The translations under genes were made by a program, and so were the position numbers. Positions 25,470 to 33,996 of a stretch of DNA of 64,000 nucleotides are shown one piece after another. The notes under the pieces were generated by a model that saw only the letters and a program-made list of their open reading frames with translations, was not told where the DNA came from and ran no database searches. Origin of the DNA: Oceanospirillum sp048268485 (GTDB taxonomy: Bacteria; Pseudomonadota; Gammaproteobacteria; Pseudomonadales; Halomonadaceae). The first letter of the stretch is position 1. The number at the start of each line of letters is the position of its first letter. The stretch is from NCBI GenBank assembly GCA_048268485.1, contig JBLWVL010000003.1:62001-126000 (forward strand), given 5' to 3'.

Positions 25470-26627
25470 ATGAACACAACGGAAAACGACAGTTTTAAAG
25501 AGATTCGCCCCTATTATGACCACGAAGTACACGAGGTTGTTCAGGAGGTTATTAACAACCCTGAACTGATCAGTGCAATCTGTCAGTTCCGTTTTCCGCA
25601 ACTTCATCAGAGCCTCGGCTTTCTGTTACGCCCCCTCATTCGCCGTAAGTTAAAAAGTCAGTTTGCCAATATCAGGCGCGTAGATGAGTTTCAAAGTCAA
25701 ATTGCGGATTACATGAATCGTATGATTCGTAATACCACGGATGGTTTTACTGTTTCCGGCCTGGAGCAACTGGATACCTCTAAGTCCTATCTTTTTATAG
25801 CCAACCACAGAGATATCGCCATGGATCCGGCATTTGTAAATTATGCTCTCTTCCAGGCACAACGTAACACGGTGCGTATCGCCATTGGCGACAATCTACT
25901 GCAAAAACCTTATATCAGTGATCTGATGCGCCTGAACAAAAGCTTTATCGTTAAGCGGTCTGCCAAGGGCGTACGTGAAATGATGAAGGCTCTGACCCAG
26001 CTATCCGGCTACATCAACTTCTCCATACTGGAAGAAAAACATTCCATCTGGATCGCCCAGAAAGAGGGGCGGGCTAAAGATGGTATCGATCGCACGGATC
26101 CCGCTATCGTTAAAATGTTTTACATGAGCCGTAAGCAAAAAGACTCAGGGCCAACCTTTTCTGAGGTGATTAACGAGCTGAATATCGTGCCGGTCACTAT
26201 CTCATACGAGTATGACCCCTGCGATGAGATGAAGGCGCGGGAACTCAACGCTTTAGCCACTGAAGGCAGTTACAATAAAGTGGAGTTTGAAGATATCGAC
26301 AGCATCGTTAAGGGTATCTCCGGCCACAAGGGGCGTGTACATGTTCATTTTGATCAGCCTCTATCCGGTGAATTCACCAATGCTGATCAAGCCGCTTCTC
26401 AGATTGACCGCCAGATCTGGGACAACTATTGCTTCTATCCATCAAACTGGCTGGCCCTTGAAAAGCTGGGTGGTTATGAACATATTAGTGGCAAACCCAT
26501 GATCACACAGCAGGAACGCAATCAGTTTGAACAACACCTGGAGCTAATCCCTGAAAAACTGCACAACTATATTCTGAAAATGTATGCGAACCCTATTCTG
26601 AACAGTCGGGGCTTAATCAATACCTGA
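25470..26627 (+). CDS. Glycerolipid acyltransferase family protein
   Basis: 385-aa PlsC/PlsB-type acyltransferase, likely acylating a glycerol-phosphate or related lipid at the inner face of the membrane. The active-site block is NHRDIAMDP at 112-120: the usual H-X4-D is stretched to His113-X5-Asp119. QKEGRAKDG near 195 corresponds to the EGTR phosphate-binding motif. No clear transmembrane helix is seen. The N-terminal 90 residues and C-terminal 100 residues are additional to the catalytic core. It does not resemble the short essential PlsC closely, so a specialised or accessory role is likely. The preceding 160 bp has no gene. Confidence 0.75.
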   Translation: MNTTENDSFKEIRPYYDHEVHEVVQEVINNPELISAICQFRFPQLHQSLGFLLRPLIRRKLKSQFANIRRVDEFQSQIADYMNRMIRNTTDGFTVSGLEQLDTSKSYLFIANHRDIAMDPAFVNYALFQAQRNTVRIAIGDNLLQKPYISDLMRLNKSFIVKRSAKGVREMMKALTQLSGYINFSILEEKHSIWIAQKEGRAKDGIDRTDPAIVKMFYMSRKQKDSGPTFSEVINELNIVPVTISYEYDPCDEMKARELNALATEGSYNKVEFEDIDSIVKGISGHKGRVHVHFDQPLSGEFTNADQAASQIDRQIWDNYCFYPSNWLALEKLGGYEHISGKPMITQQERNQFEQHLELIPEKLHNYILKMYANPILNSRGLINT

Positions 26628-26756
26628 CCAGCTCTTTCCATCGGGCTTCCGGATTAGGAAAGCCCGGTGGTAAACAACTGTCCTTCGTCCCAATTTCACC
26701 TTAGTATTCTTTTTCCCTCTAAGAGTTCGCTAATATGCCTTATCACAGGAGTTGCT

Positions 26757-27890
26757 ATGCGACAGGAATCGACTAAAGCAGCACATAAAGTCACCCTGGT
26801 CGGAGCTGCTCTGGATGCGATTCTTGGCATCTCAAAAATTATTGTCGGCTGGGCCAGCAATTCTCATGCATTAATCGCCGATGGCATTCACTCACTGTCG
26901 GACCTGCTAACCGACGCCATGGTGATGGTTGTCACCTACTACGGCCGTCAGAAACCGGACAGAAATCACCCTTATGGCCATGCTCGTTTTGAAACCATGG
27001 GCACGCTGGTTCTTGGTAGCCTGCTTATCGCGGTAGCAGGAGCGATCTCTTACGACAGTTTTATTCGTCTGTGGCAAGCCGATAAACTGGCAACCCCTGG
27101 CTGGCCGGCACTTGTCGTTGCCGCTATATCTATTCTTGGTAAGGAGTGGATTTTCCACTACACAATGCGGGTCGCACGAAAAATCAGATCGGATCTTCTG
27201 ATTGCCAACGCCTGGCACAGTCGTAGCGATGCACTTTCCTCCATCGTCGTCCTGGTTGGTATCAGTGGTACTATGCTTGGTGTTCAATGGCTGGATCAGA
27301 TCGCTGCCATGACTGTTGGCCTGATGGTTGCGCATATTGGCTGGAAGCTGATGTCAGGCAGCATTAAGGAACTGGTAGATACGGCTCTACCGGAAGAAGA
27401 AACACGTGATATGTTACGCCATGCAGAGAGTATTTGTTGCGTCAGGGCTATTCATAGCCTTCGTACCCGAAAAATGGGGGCAGACGTTTTTCTCGATATC
27501 CATATTGAAGTGAACCCAAGGATCAGTGTTTCTGAAGGTCATCAAATTGGTGTTCAGGTCTCTCAACTGATCCGCGACCATCACCCTGAGGTCTCAGATA
27601 TAACCTTTCATATTGATGCCGAGAACGACTCAAACGACAACTTACCGCCACTGGAGGAGTTGCCGCCATTGAGAGAAGACGTTGTCGGACAACTTCAATA
27701 TGCATGGCGGGCACTACCCATTGAGTTCCAAAGCAACCAACTGGTACTGCATTATCTGAATAACCGTATCGATATCGACCTCTATCTTGCCGACAGCCTG
27801 CCCGTGACGCTATCAGAGGGTATCCTTAAGCAGCACCTGAGTGATAAAGATTGGTTAGGACAGCTAAGGGTCTGGCAACGAAATAATTAA
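26757..27890 (+). CDS. Cation diffusion facilitator transporter with extra C-terminal domain
   Basis: 377-aa CDF antiporter, exporting a divalent metal such as Zn, Fe or Mn. Six membrane helices are expected within residues 10-195; the transport site is HSLSD (His45, Asp49) on helix II and HSRSD (His154, Asp158) on helix V, with NHPYGHARFE between. A cytoplasmic ferredoxin-like domain runs from about 205 to 290. The last 87 residues, after a Pro-rich link, are not part of the normal CDF fold and look like a second small alpha/beta domain. Start at ATG 26757 has AGGAG 6 bases upstream; an earlier in-frame start is unconserved. Confidence 0.9.
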   Translation: MRQESTKAAHKVTLVGAALDAILGISKIIVGWASNSHALIADGIHSLSDLLTDAMVMVVTYYGRQKPDRNHPYGHARFETMGTLVLGSLLIAVAGAISYDSFIRLWQADKLATPGWPALVVAAISILGKEWIFHYTMRVARKIRSDLLIANAWHSRSDALSSIVVLVGISGTMLGVQWLDQIAAMTVGLMVAHIGWKLMSGSIKELVDTALPEEETRDMLRHAESICCVRAIHSLRTRKMGADVFLDIHIEVNPRISVSEGHQIGVQVSQLIRDHHPEVSDITFHIDAENDSNDNLPPLEELPPLREDVVGQLQYAWRALPIEFQSNQLVLHYLNNRIDIDLYLADSLPVTLSEGILKQHLSDKDWLGQLRVWQRNN

Positions 27891-28075
27891 GAATGATTCA
27901 TTTAACGATCGGCAGCCCTAAGCCCATTGAAAAAAAACGTCTATTTAATCTGACGGGCAGCTTATATAATTCTGGCAAGGCGGTATTCAATCCAGAGCCA
28001 GTTCCGCCACATTCACAGTCATCCGTCACCACAGATCAGATTATAAGATTGCGAACGGCATCTAAGGAGCCTTAT

Positions 28076-28351
28076 ATGAGCAGCGCAAACGAAATGAACA
28101 AAACCCGCGTTATCAACGAACTACGCCAGTTTATTAAAAAACTTCTTCAGGACCCTGAAATTATTCCCGCGTCCCTTGAGGTTGCCCGCAAACACTCCGG
28201 CACTCAAAATGCAGCCACGGTTATCGCTAATGAGATCAGTAGCCTGACCAGCGTTAAGATTCCTGATGATCCGGAAGATTTCTCCGATGCAGATCGCCTG
28301 TACCTGGAAGTCTTAAAAGAAGTGATTGATGAAGAGCAAGCGATGTATTAG
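28076..28351 (+). CDS. Small hypothetical protein, 91 aa
   Basis: I do not recognise it. It is soluble, helical and acidic (pI clearly below neutral by residue count), with no signal peptide or cysteine. The start is well supported by AAGGAG 7 bases before the ATG; a longer in-frame start at 27893 lacks a ribosome site. It is followed 70 bp later by a strong terminator, so it is expressed, either alone or as the last gene after the CDF transporter 185 bp upstream. Function unknown. Confidence 0.65.
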   Translation: MSSANEMNKTRVINELRQFIKKLLQDPEIIPASLEVARKHSGTQNAATVIANEISSLTSVKIPDDPEDFSDADRLYLEVLKEVIDEEQAMY

Positions 28352-28419
28352 CCAGAAACAGGCCTCACGTTAGGCCAGGAGCGGCCAATATCTGTACAAC
28401 AGCGCTCTTTGCAAATCCA

Positions 28420-28450
28420 AAAACCGAAGGTGCAAACCTTCGGTTTTTTT
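28420..28450. terminator. Bidirectional terminator between the 91-aa gene and pilA
   Basis: 10-bp stem AACCGAAGGT-GCAA-ACCTTCGGTT followed by a T-run on the plus strand and an interrupted T-rich tract on the minus strand. Confidence 0.9.
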
Positions 28451-28508
28451 ACGACGATCAACTGAGGCTTAAGCCAGATAGAACAGATTGTGGAGCACCC
28501 TGTTATAT

Positions 28509-28937
28509 TTATGTTCCAGAGCCAGAACATGCTGATTCTATGGTTGTCCATGTAATAACGCCACCGGTTGGCGTTGGTGTAATACAGTAGGAGGTTCCAC
28601 CAAAATCTTCTGTAGCCGTTATGCTGATCTTTCCATCTGTCACCGTTAATGTAGCAACCGCTTTGTTATCAGCAGCAGCCGTAATTTCATCAGGGATATT
28701 TTCTTCACCATTGTCACAGCCATCGAAACTCCCTTTGATCTGAGCGCAAATTCCAATTGGAGTTTTGTAGGCATCTGCCGCTGAAAGCACTGCCACCCTG
28801 TTAGCACTGGCGACATAATCACCATACTGAGGCACAGCCACAGCCGCCAAAATACCGATAATGGTGACGACAATCAGTAGTTCAACCAGGGTAAAACCCT
28901 GTTCTGGTTTATTGGTTAATTTATTCGTAAATTCCAT
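28509..28937 (-). CDS. pilA: Type IV major pilin PilA
   Basis: 142-aa prepilin. The cleavage site is QG/FTLVELLIVVTIIG, with Glu5 of the mature protein and the hydrophobic N-terminal helix that packs the pilus core. Four cysteines follow in the globular head (two in GICAQ...FDGCDN, two in the SYC...SAC region), so a disulphide-closed D-region is likely. Start at ATG 28937 has AGAGGTG 6-7 bases upstream and gives a 14-residue leader, longer than the usual 6-7 of type IVa pilins. A GTG 9 bases earlier would lengthen it further. Divergent from pilBCD, the classic arrangement. Confidence 0.93.
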   Translation of the reverse strand: MEFTNKLTNKPEQGFTLVELLIVVTIIGILAAVAVPQYGDYVASANRVAVLSAADAYKTPIGICAQIKGSFDGCDNGEENIPDEITAAADNKAVATLTVTDGKISITATEDFGGTSYCITPTPTGGVITWTTIESACSGSGT

Positions 28938-29168
28938 TTCCTTCACCTCTGAATAGTGAAACGCATCCTTAAAGTGATAATCTAACTCTACTTAAATGAA
29001 AGCGGATCGGCACGAATGACAGCAAAACAATAAAAAGAAATTTAAGTAAGAGCTGACTTATAACAATAGATAGTATTCTGAAAAAGTCTATTTTCCTTTT
29101 TCAGTCTGCGCAAATACCCGGACCCGGCAAACTGAAGGAAAAATGCCCACTCAATGGAGGAGAGCCAG

Positions 29169-30860
29169 GTGACCTTAGATGGAATAGCCAAAAGATTGAT
29201 CATGGAAGGCGCGCTCAGCAAGGACAGAGCTTATGCTATTACAGAGCAGGCTAAAAAGCAGAATACCTCTTTTCTTCAGTGCGCAGCCGACAGCCATCAG
29301 GTTGCCCCCAAAGCATTAGCACTGGCAGCAGCCCAGGAGCTTGGCCTGCCATTTATGGACCTGTCTGCCTTTAATCCAAAACACTTTCCAAAAGACCTGG
29401 GAAGCGAAAAACTTGTCCGCCACCACAAGGTGTTACCTCTGTATCGTCGCGGCAGAAAGCTTTTTCTGGCTATCACCAACCCTGCAAGCCTCAACGCTGT
29501 GGATGAAATTCAATTTCAGACAGGTCTGAATACCGAGGCCGTCCTCGTGCCCTACGACCAGCTATCGCAAGCGGTTAATGAGTACCTGGAAGAGGATGAA
29601 GCTGCTTTCGTCCAGCTGGAAAAAGAAACCATTGAAAATCTGGATGTTTCAGCAGAAGAGCAGAACCCATCAGACGAAACCTACTCTAACAATTTTGATG
29701 ATGCCCCTATCGTCAAGTTTGTCGATAAGGTACTGCAGAATGCGATCAGGATGGGATCATCAGATATTCACCTGGAACCCTATGAACACAGCTTTCGTAT
29801 CCGATACCGTACCGACGGTATTCTGCATGAAGTACTGAACCCACCATTCAGTCTCAGACACCGTATTACCAGCCGTATAAAGGTGATGGCGCAGTTAGAT
29901 ATATCGGAGCGCCGCATCCCGCAGGATGGCAGTATCAAATTAAAAGTATCTAAAACCCTCACCATTGATTTCCGTGTTAATACCTTGCCAACACTTTGGG
30001 GAGAGAAAATTGTGCTTAGGGTATTGGACTCTGGTGCAACCCGAATGAGCATTGATGAACTGGGTTTATCGGAAATCCAGAAAAAGGTCTACAAGAACGC
30101 ACTCGCTAAGCCGCAGGGTATGATTCTGGTTACCGGCCCCACCGGCAGCGGCAAAACCGTAACACTCTATTCAGGGCTAAACCTACTGAATACCCCGGAG
30201 CGCAATATATCAACGGTGGAAGATCCTGTAGAGATCAACCTGGAGGGTATTAATCAGGTCAACGTCAATACCAAGATCGGACTCGACTTTGCAGCGGCTC
30301 TGCGGGCCTTTCTTCGACAAGATCCGGATATTTTAATGGTTGGGGAGATAAGGGATCTGGAAACCGCCGAAATTTCTATTAAAGCAGCCCAGACCGGCCA
30401 TCTGGTTCTGTCTACGCTCCATACGAACAGTGCCTCAGAAACCCTGACCCGTCTTAATAATATGGGCATACCATCCTTTAATATCGCAACATCTGTCAGC
30501 CTGATCATCGCTCAACGATTGGCCCGAAAGCTATGCAGCAACTGCAAAGTACCTATAGAAATTCCAGAAAGCTCTCTCGTAGAGGCGGGCTTCAGCAGTG
30601 CGGAAGTACCATCATTGAAACTATTTGAGCCTACGGGGTGTGAGCAGTGCAACAATGGTTATAAGGGGAGAGTGGGTATTTATGAATTACTACCGGTAAC
30701 TCATGAAATTGCCCGCATGATTCTCAATAATGCAAATGCGATAGAAATAGCCCAGCAAGCAGCTAAAGAAGGCTTCCCAAGCCTGAAAGCATCGGCACTG
30801 GATAAAGTGCGTTCAGGTGTAACGACATTGGCGGAAATACACCGGGTAACCCAGCATTAA
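29169..30860 (+). CDS. pilB: Type IV pilus extension ATPase PilB
   Basis: 563-aa secretion-type hexameric ATPase that powers pilus assembly from the cytoplasm. It has an N-terminal MshEN-like domain, then the ATPase core with Walker A GPTGSGKT at about 323-330, Asp box, Walker B (ILMVGEIRDLETAEI) and His box (STLHTN). A zinc-binding CSNC ... CEQC tetracysteine is near residue 460. GTG at 29169 is preferred because GGAGGA lies 7 bases upstream; the ATG at 29154 would read through that site and has no good one itself. pilC follows 28 bp after. Confidence 0.95.
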   Translation: MTLDGIAKRLIMEGALSKDRAYAITEQAKKQNTSFLQCAADSHQVAPKALALAAAQELGLPFMDLSAFNPKHFPKDLGSEKLVRHHKVLPLYRRGRKLFLAITNPASLNAVDEIQFQTGLNTEAVLVPYDQLSQAVNEYLEEDEAAFVQLEKETIENLDVSAEEQNPSDETYSNNFDDAPIVKFVDKVLQNAIRMGSSDIHLEPYEHSFRIRYRTDGILHEVLNPPFSLRHRITSRIKVMAQLDISERRIPQDGSIKLKVSKTLTIDFRVNTLPTLWGEKIVLRVLDSGATRMSIDELGLSEIQKKVYKNALAKPQGMILVTGPTGSGKTVTLYSGLNLLNTPERNISTVEDPVEINLEGINQVNVNTKIGLDFAAALRAFLRQDPDILMVGEIRDLETAEISIKAAQTGHLVLSTLHTNSASETLTRLNNMGIPSFNIATSVSLIIAQRLARKLCSNCKVPIEIPESSLVEAGFSSAEVPSLKLFEPTGCEQCNNGYKGRVGIYELLPVTHEIARMILNNANAIEIAQQAAKEGFPSLKASALDKVRSGVTTLAEIHRVTQH

Positions 30861-30888
30861 TTCAGAAGGAAGCTGAGGATACGTCATT

Positions 30889-32109
30889 ATGGAAAAACCA
30901 GAAAAACAGTCATACCGGGTATTCATCTGGTATGGTGTTGATCAGTATGGCAATAAAGCCAATGGTGAACTTCAGGCATTGAGCCTAAGCCGGGCAAGAG
31001 TCTATTTGCGAAAACAAGGCATTACTCTAAAAAAAATACGCAGAAAACCAACACGGTTCAGGGCAAGAAAACAAAAAATTACGTCACGTGAAATCACACT
31101 TTTCACTCGTCAGCTTGCCACTATGGTTCGGGCTGGTATCCCCCTGATACAATCTCTTAACGTAATCGCTGAAGGTCTTGAAAATATTGCGATGCAGACA
31201 GTCATACTGAATATCAGAAATGAAGTCACTGATGGGAATATGCTCAGTACAGGGCTACGTAAACACCCCCAGATTTTTGATAAACTTTTCTGTAACCTCG
31301 TTGAGGCTGGCGAACAATCAGGCTCACTGGATACTATGCTGGATCGGCTGGCAATCTATAAAGAGAAGTCTGAACGTATCAAAACCAGAATCCAAAAAGC
31401 GCTCTATTACCCGGCCACAGTCATAGCCATTAGCGCTGTTGTCATGCTGATATTGCTACTCAAAGTAATCCCTCAGTTTGAGTCACTGTTTAACAACTTT
31501 AATGCAGAGCTTCCGGCAGTGACCCGAGCAGTGCTTGAACTTTCAGGATGGGTACAACAAGGGTGGTGGCTGATTGTAAGCCTTATAATTCTGATTCCCC
31601 TGCTACTGATTCGAAAGTATCGATCCTCAGCAACTTTCGCTTATCGTTTTGATGCCCTGATGCTTAAATTACCGGTTATTGGTTCAATTTTACGCAAATC
31701 CTCTATTGCAAGATTCTCCCGAACGCTTGCAACATCCTTTACATCCGGTGTTCCTTTAGTCGAGTCTCTGACATCAGCAGCAGGAGCCGCCGGTAACAGA
31801 GTTTTTATCCAGGCTATCATTCAGGCCAGAGATAGTATTTCTATGGGTCAGCAGTTAAATTTCGCCTTAAAAACGACACAAGTTTTTCCCCTGATGGTGA
31901 CTCAAATGATCTCTATTGGAGAAAAATCCGGCTCGTTAGATACCATGCTGAATAAAGTCGCAGATTTCTATGAAGAGGAAGTTGATGATGCCGTGGAAAA
32001 TATGACAAGCCTGCTGGAACCCATCGTTGTGGCTGTACTCGGCGTTATGGTGGGCGGTCTGGTACTTGCCATGTATCTGCCTATCTTCAAAATGGGTAGC
32101 CTGTTCTAA
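30889..32109 (+). CDS. pilC: Type IV pilus inner-membrane platform protein PilC
   Basis: 406-aa GspF-family protein with two related cytoplasmic domains, each bearing the FTRQLATMVRAGIPL or FSRTLATSFTSGVPL type start and the GEQSGSLDTML / GEKSGSLDTML end, and three membrane helices near 170-190, 220-240 and 375-400. It forms the platform on which PilB adds pilin subunits. Its TAA overlaps the pilD ATG by one base. Confidence 0.95.
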   Translation: MEKPEKQSYRVFIWYGVDQYGNKANGELQALSLSRARVYLRKQGITLKKIRRKPTRFRARKQKITSREITLFTRQLATMVRAGIPLIQSLNVIAEGLENIAMQTVILNIRNEVTDGNMLSTGLRKHPQIFDKLFCNLVEAGEQSGSLDTMLDRLAIYKEKSERIKTRIQKALYYPATVIAISAVVMLILLLKVIPQFESLFNNFNAELPAVTRAVLELSGWVQQGWWLIVSLIILIPLLLIRKYRSSATFAYRFDALMLKLPVIGSILRKSSIARFSRTLATSFTSGVPLVESLTSAAGAAGNRVFIQAIIQARDSISMGQQLNFALKTTQVFPLMVTQMISIGEKSGSLDTMLNKVADFYEEEVDDAVENMTSLLEPIVVAVLGVMVGGLVLAMYLPIFKMGSLF

Positions 32110-32984
32110 TGAACGATCTGATCCTGATTTTAAATAAAGAACCCAGCGTAACAGTTGTATTGATTACATTGATCGGACTGCTACTGGGAAGCTTTCTTAA
32201 TGTTATTATCTACCGCTTGCCACTCATGGTTCAAAGCGAGTTCCTGACTCAATGCCAGGCTCTCAGCCATACCTCCTGTAATAAGCCTGCACAAGGTGAT
32301 AAACGGTTTGATCTGGCATGGCCCAATTCTCACTGCCCCCACTGCCAATCGCCAATAAAAGCATGGCAGAACATACCTGTGCTTAGCTACCTTATATTAA
32401 AAGGTCGCTGTCACAACTGTAAAAACGCTATCTCATTTCAATATCCTTTTATTGAAATAACCTCAGGCTTTCTTGCTGTTGTCAGCTGGCAGCTATTTGG
32501 TTTATCACCATCAGGCATCGCTTTTTTTATCGTTAGTCTGCTGCTGCTGGCACTCAGCACGATCGATCTTAAAACCTTTCTTCTACCTGATCGGTTAACC
32601 CTGCCATTGCTTTGGGGCGGCTTGCTGTATCAGAGTATTTATCGACCTCCTTTTCTGAATGAAGCCCTATGGGGAGCCGTATTAGGTTACCTGATACTCT
32701 GGAGTATTTATTGGCTGTTCAAACTGGTCACAGGAAAGGAGGGCATGGGTTACGGAGACTTTAAACTTCTTGCCGCCTTGGGTGCATGGTTGGGGGCCAG
32801 TCTTCTACCAGCATTGCTGATTATGAGCGCTCTTACAGGATTAATCATAGGGCTCGCCTACAAAGTAAAGAACCGTGGACACCGGGGAGGAGTTCCATTT
32901 GGGCCCGCTTTGGCTTTTTCAGGCTGGCTCTGTCTCGCATTTCCTGATACCGTGCGCGCCATTATGGCTAAGCTATTTCTTTAA
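32109..32984 (+). CDS. pilD: Prepilin peptidase / N-methyltransferase PilD
   Basis: 291-aa polytopic aspartic protease that removes pilin leaders and methylates the new N-terminus. The N-terminal cytoplasmic domain has the two CX2C zinc pairs (CPHC, CHNC) around IKAWQNIPVLSYL. Catalytic aspartates sit in TIDLKTFLLPD and in the GMGYGDFKL (GxGD) motif. About seven to eight membrane segments. Also expected to process type II secretion pseudopilins. Followed by coaE after 16 bp. Confidence 0.95.
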   Translation: MNDLILILNKEPSVTVVLITLIGLLLGSFLNVIIYRLPLMVQSEFLTQCQALSHTSCNKPAQGDKRFDLAWPNSHCPHCQSPIKAWQNIPVLSYLILKGRCHNCKNAISFQYPFIEITSGFLAVVSWQLFGLSPSGIAFFIVSLLLLALSTIDLKTFLLPDRLTLPLLWGGLLYQSIYRPPFLNEALWGAVLGYLILWSIYWLFKLVTGKEGMGYGDFKLLAALGAWLGASLLPALLIMSALTGLIIGLAYKVKNRGHRGGVPFGPALAFSGWLCLAFPDTVRAIMAKLFL

Positions 32985-33000
32985 GGTTTGAAAAGATTCC

Positions 33001-33627
33001 ATGAACACAACCAGATTAGTCATTGGTCTGACCGGAGGGATTGGCTCCGGAAAAACTGCAGCCTCAGATTACTTTGCCACATTAAATATCTGTGTCGTTG
33101 ATGCTGATATAGAGGCCAGAGCAGTTGTTGAGCCAGGCACAGACACACTAACAGAGATATCAGAGCACTTCGGCCCAGAGGTTTTGAAGAGTGATGGATC
33201 GTTGAACCGGCCATGGCTCCGTGAGAAAGTATTTCAGCAGCCTGAAGAGCGACTCTGGCTGGAGTCAGTGACCCACCCAGCGATACGCCAGCGTATTATC
33301 AGCAAGCTGGCGGACTCAGACTCTCCTTACAGTATCTTGGTTTCACCTCTTCTGTTTGAAAGCAGGCAAAATCAACTGACGGACAGAGTACTGTTAATCG
33401 ATGTGCCGGAAGCGCTTCAGATAGAACGCACAATTATAAGAGACCAGAGCGATAGTGAAACGGTCAAGGCTATTCTCAAGGCCCAGATGTCACGGGATGA
33501 ACGCCGAAGCAAAGCGGATGATATTATTGTCAATAACCGAGACTTGGCTTATCTGCAATCTGAATGCCTGAAGGCCCACCAGAGTTATCTGAAACTGGCA
33601 AAACTGCACACCAAAACGCAAGCCTGA
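33001..33627 (+). CDS. coaE: Dephospho-CoA kinase
   Basis: 208-aa P-loop kinase for the last step of coenzyme A synthesis. Walker A GLTGGIGSGKT is at about 9-19, the DAD motif follows near 34, and the lid has RDQSDSETVKAILKAQMSRDER (read in parts). pilD-coaE-yacG is the order in pseudomonads. A 7-bp hairpin without a T-run (33622-33642) overlaps its stop codon and may only stabilise the message. Confidence 0.95.
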   Translation: MNTTRLVIGLTGGIGSGKTAASDYFATLNICVVDADIEARAVVEPGTDTLTEISEHFGPEVLKSDGSLNRPWLREKVFQQPEERLWLESVTHPAIRQRIISKLADSDSPYSILVSPLLFESRQNQLTDRVLLIDVPEALQIERTIIRDQSDSETVKAILKAQMSRDERRSKADDIIVNNRDLAYLQSECLKAHQSYLKLAKLHTKTQA

Positions 33628-33682
33628 TCTATAAAATCAGGCATCGTTGAATCAAATGACCTTTTGTTAACCGGATTTAAAG

Positions 33683-33889
33683 ATGTCTAAGAAACCACTG
33701 ACCGTAAAATGCCCAACGTGTAAAACAGACGTTGTTTGGAATGAAGAGAGCATACACCGGCCTTTTTGCAGCGATCGTTGTCGCTTGATTGACCTGGGTG
33801 AGTGGGCCAGCGAAAACCACAAAATTGCAGGGGAGACTGCTTTTGACGAGGCCAGCAGTGACCTAATGGATATGTACCCTAAAGGTTAG
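33683..33889 (+). CDS. yacG: DNA gyrase inhibitor YacG
   Basis: 68-aa zinc protein. The two metal pairs are CPTC and FCSDRC, followed by the LIDLGEWASENHKI signature. In E. coli YacG binds GyrB and blocks gyrase DNA binding. End of the pilBCD-coaE-yacG run. Confidence 0.93.
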   Translation: MSKKPLTVKCPTCKTDVVWNEESIHRPFCSDRCRLIDLGEWASENHKIAGETAFDEASSDLMDMYPKG

Positions 33890-33896
33890 TCTCTCA

Positions 33897-33932
33897 ATAC
33901 CCCAACATGGTTTTATGCACCGGTTGGGGTAT
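33897..33932. terminator. Hairpin after yacG
   Basis: 10-bp perfect stem ATACCCCAAC / GTTGGGGTAT with a 16-nt loop 8 bp after the yacG stop. No T-run follows, so it may be a Rho-assisted end or a 3' stabiliser. Confidence 0.45.
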
Positions 33933-33996
33933 CTCAGTCAATTTAGTGGCGGTCAGACTAAATATAGCGCTCATAAGAGGCCGGTAAACGTTAAAA

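Noticed and set aside
29009..29023. GGCACG...GC resembling a sigma-54 box between pilA and pilB
   Set aside because: Spacing is 11 rather than 10 bp between GG and GC, and it points toward pilB rather than pilA.
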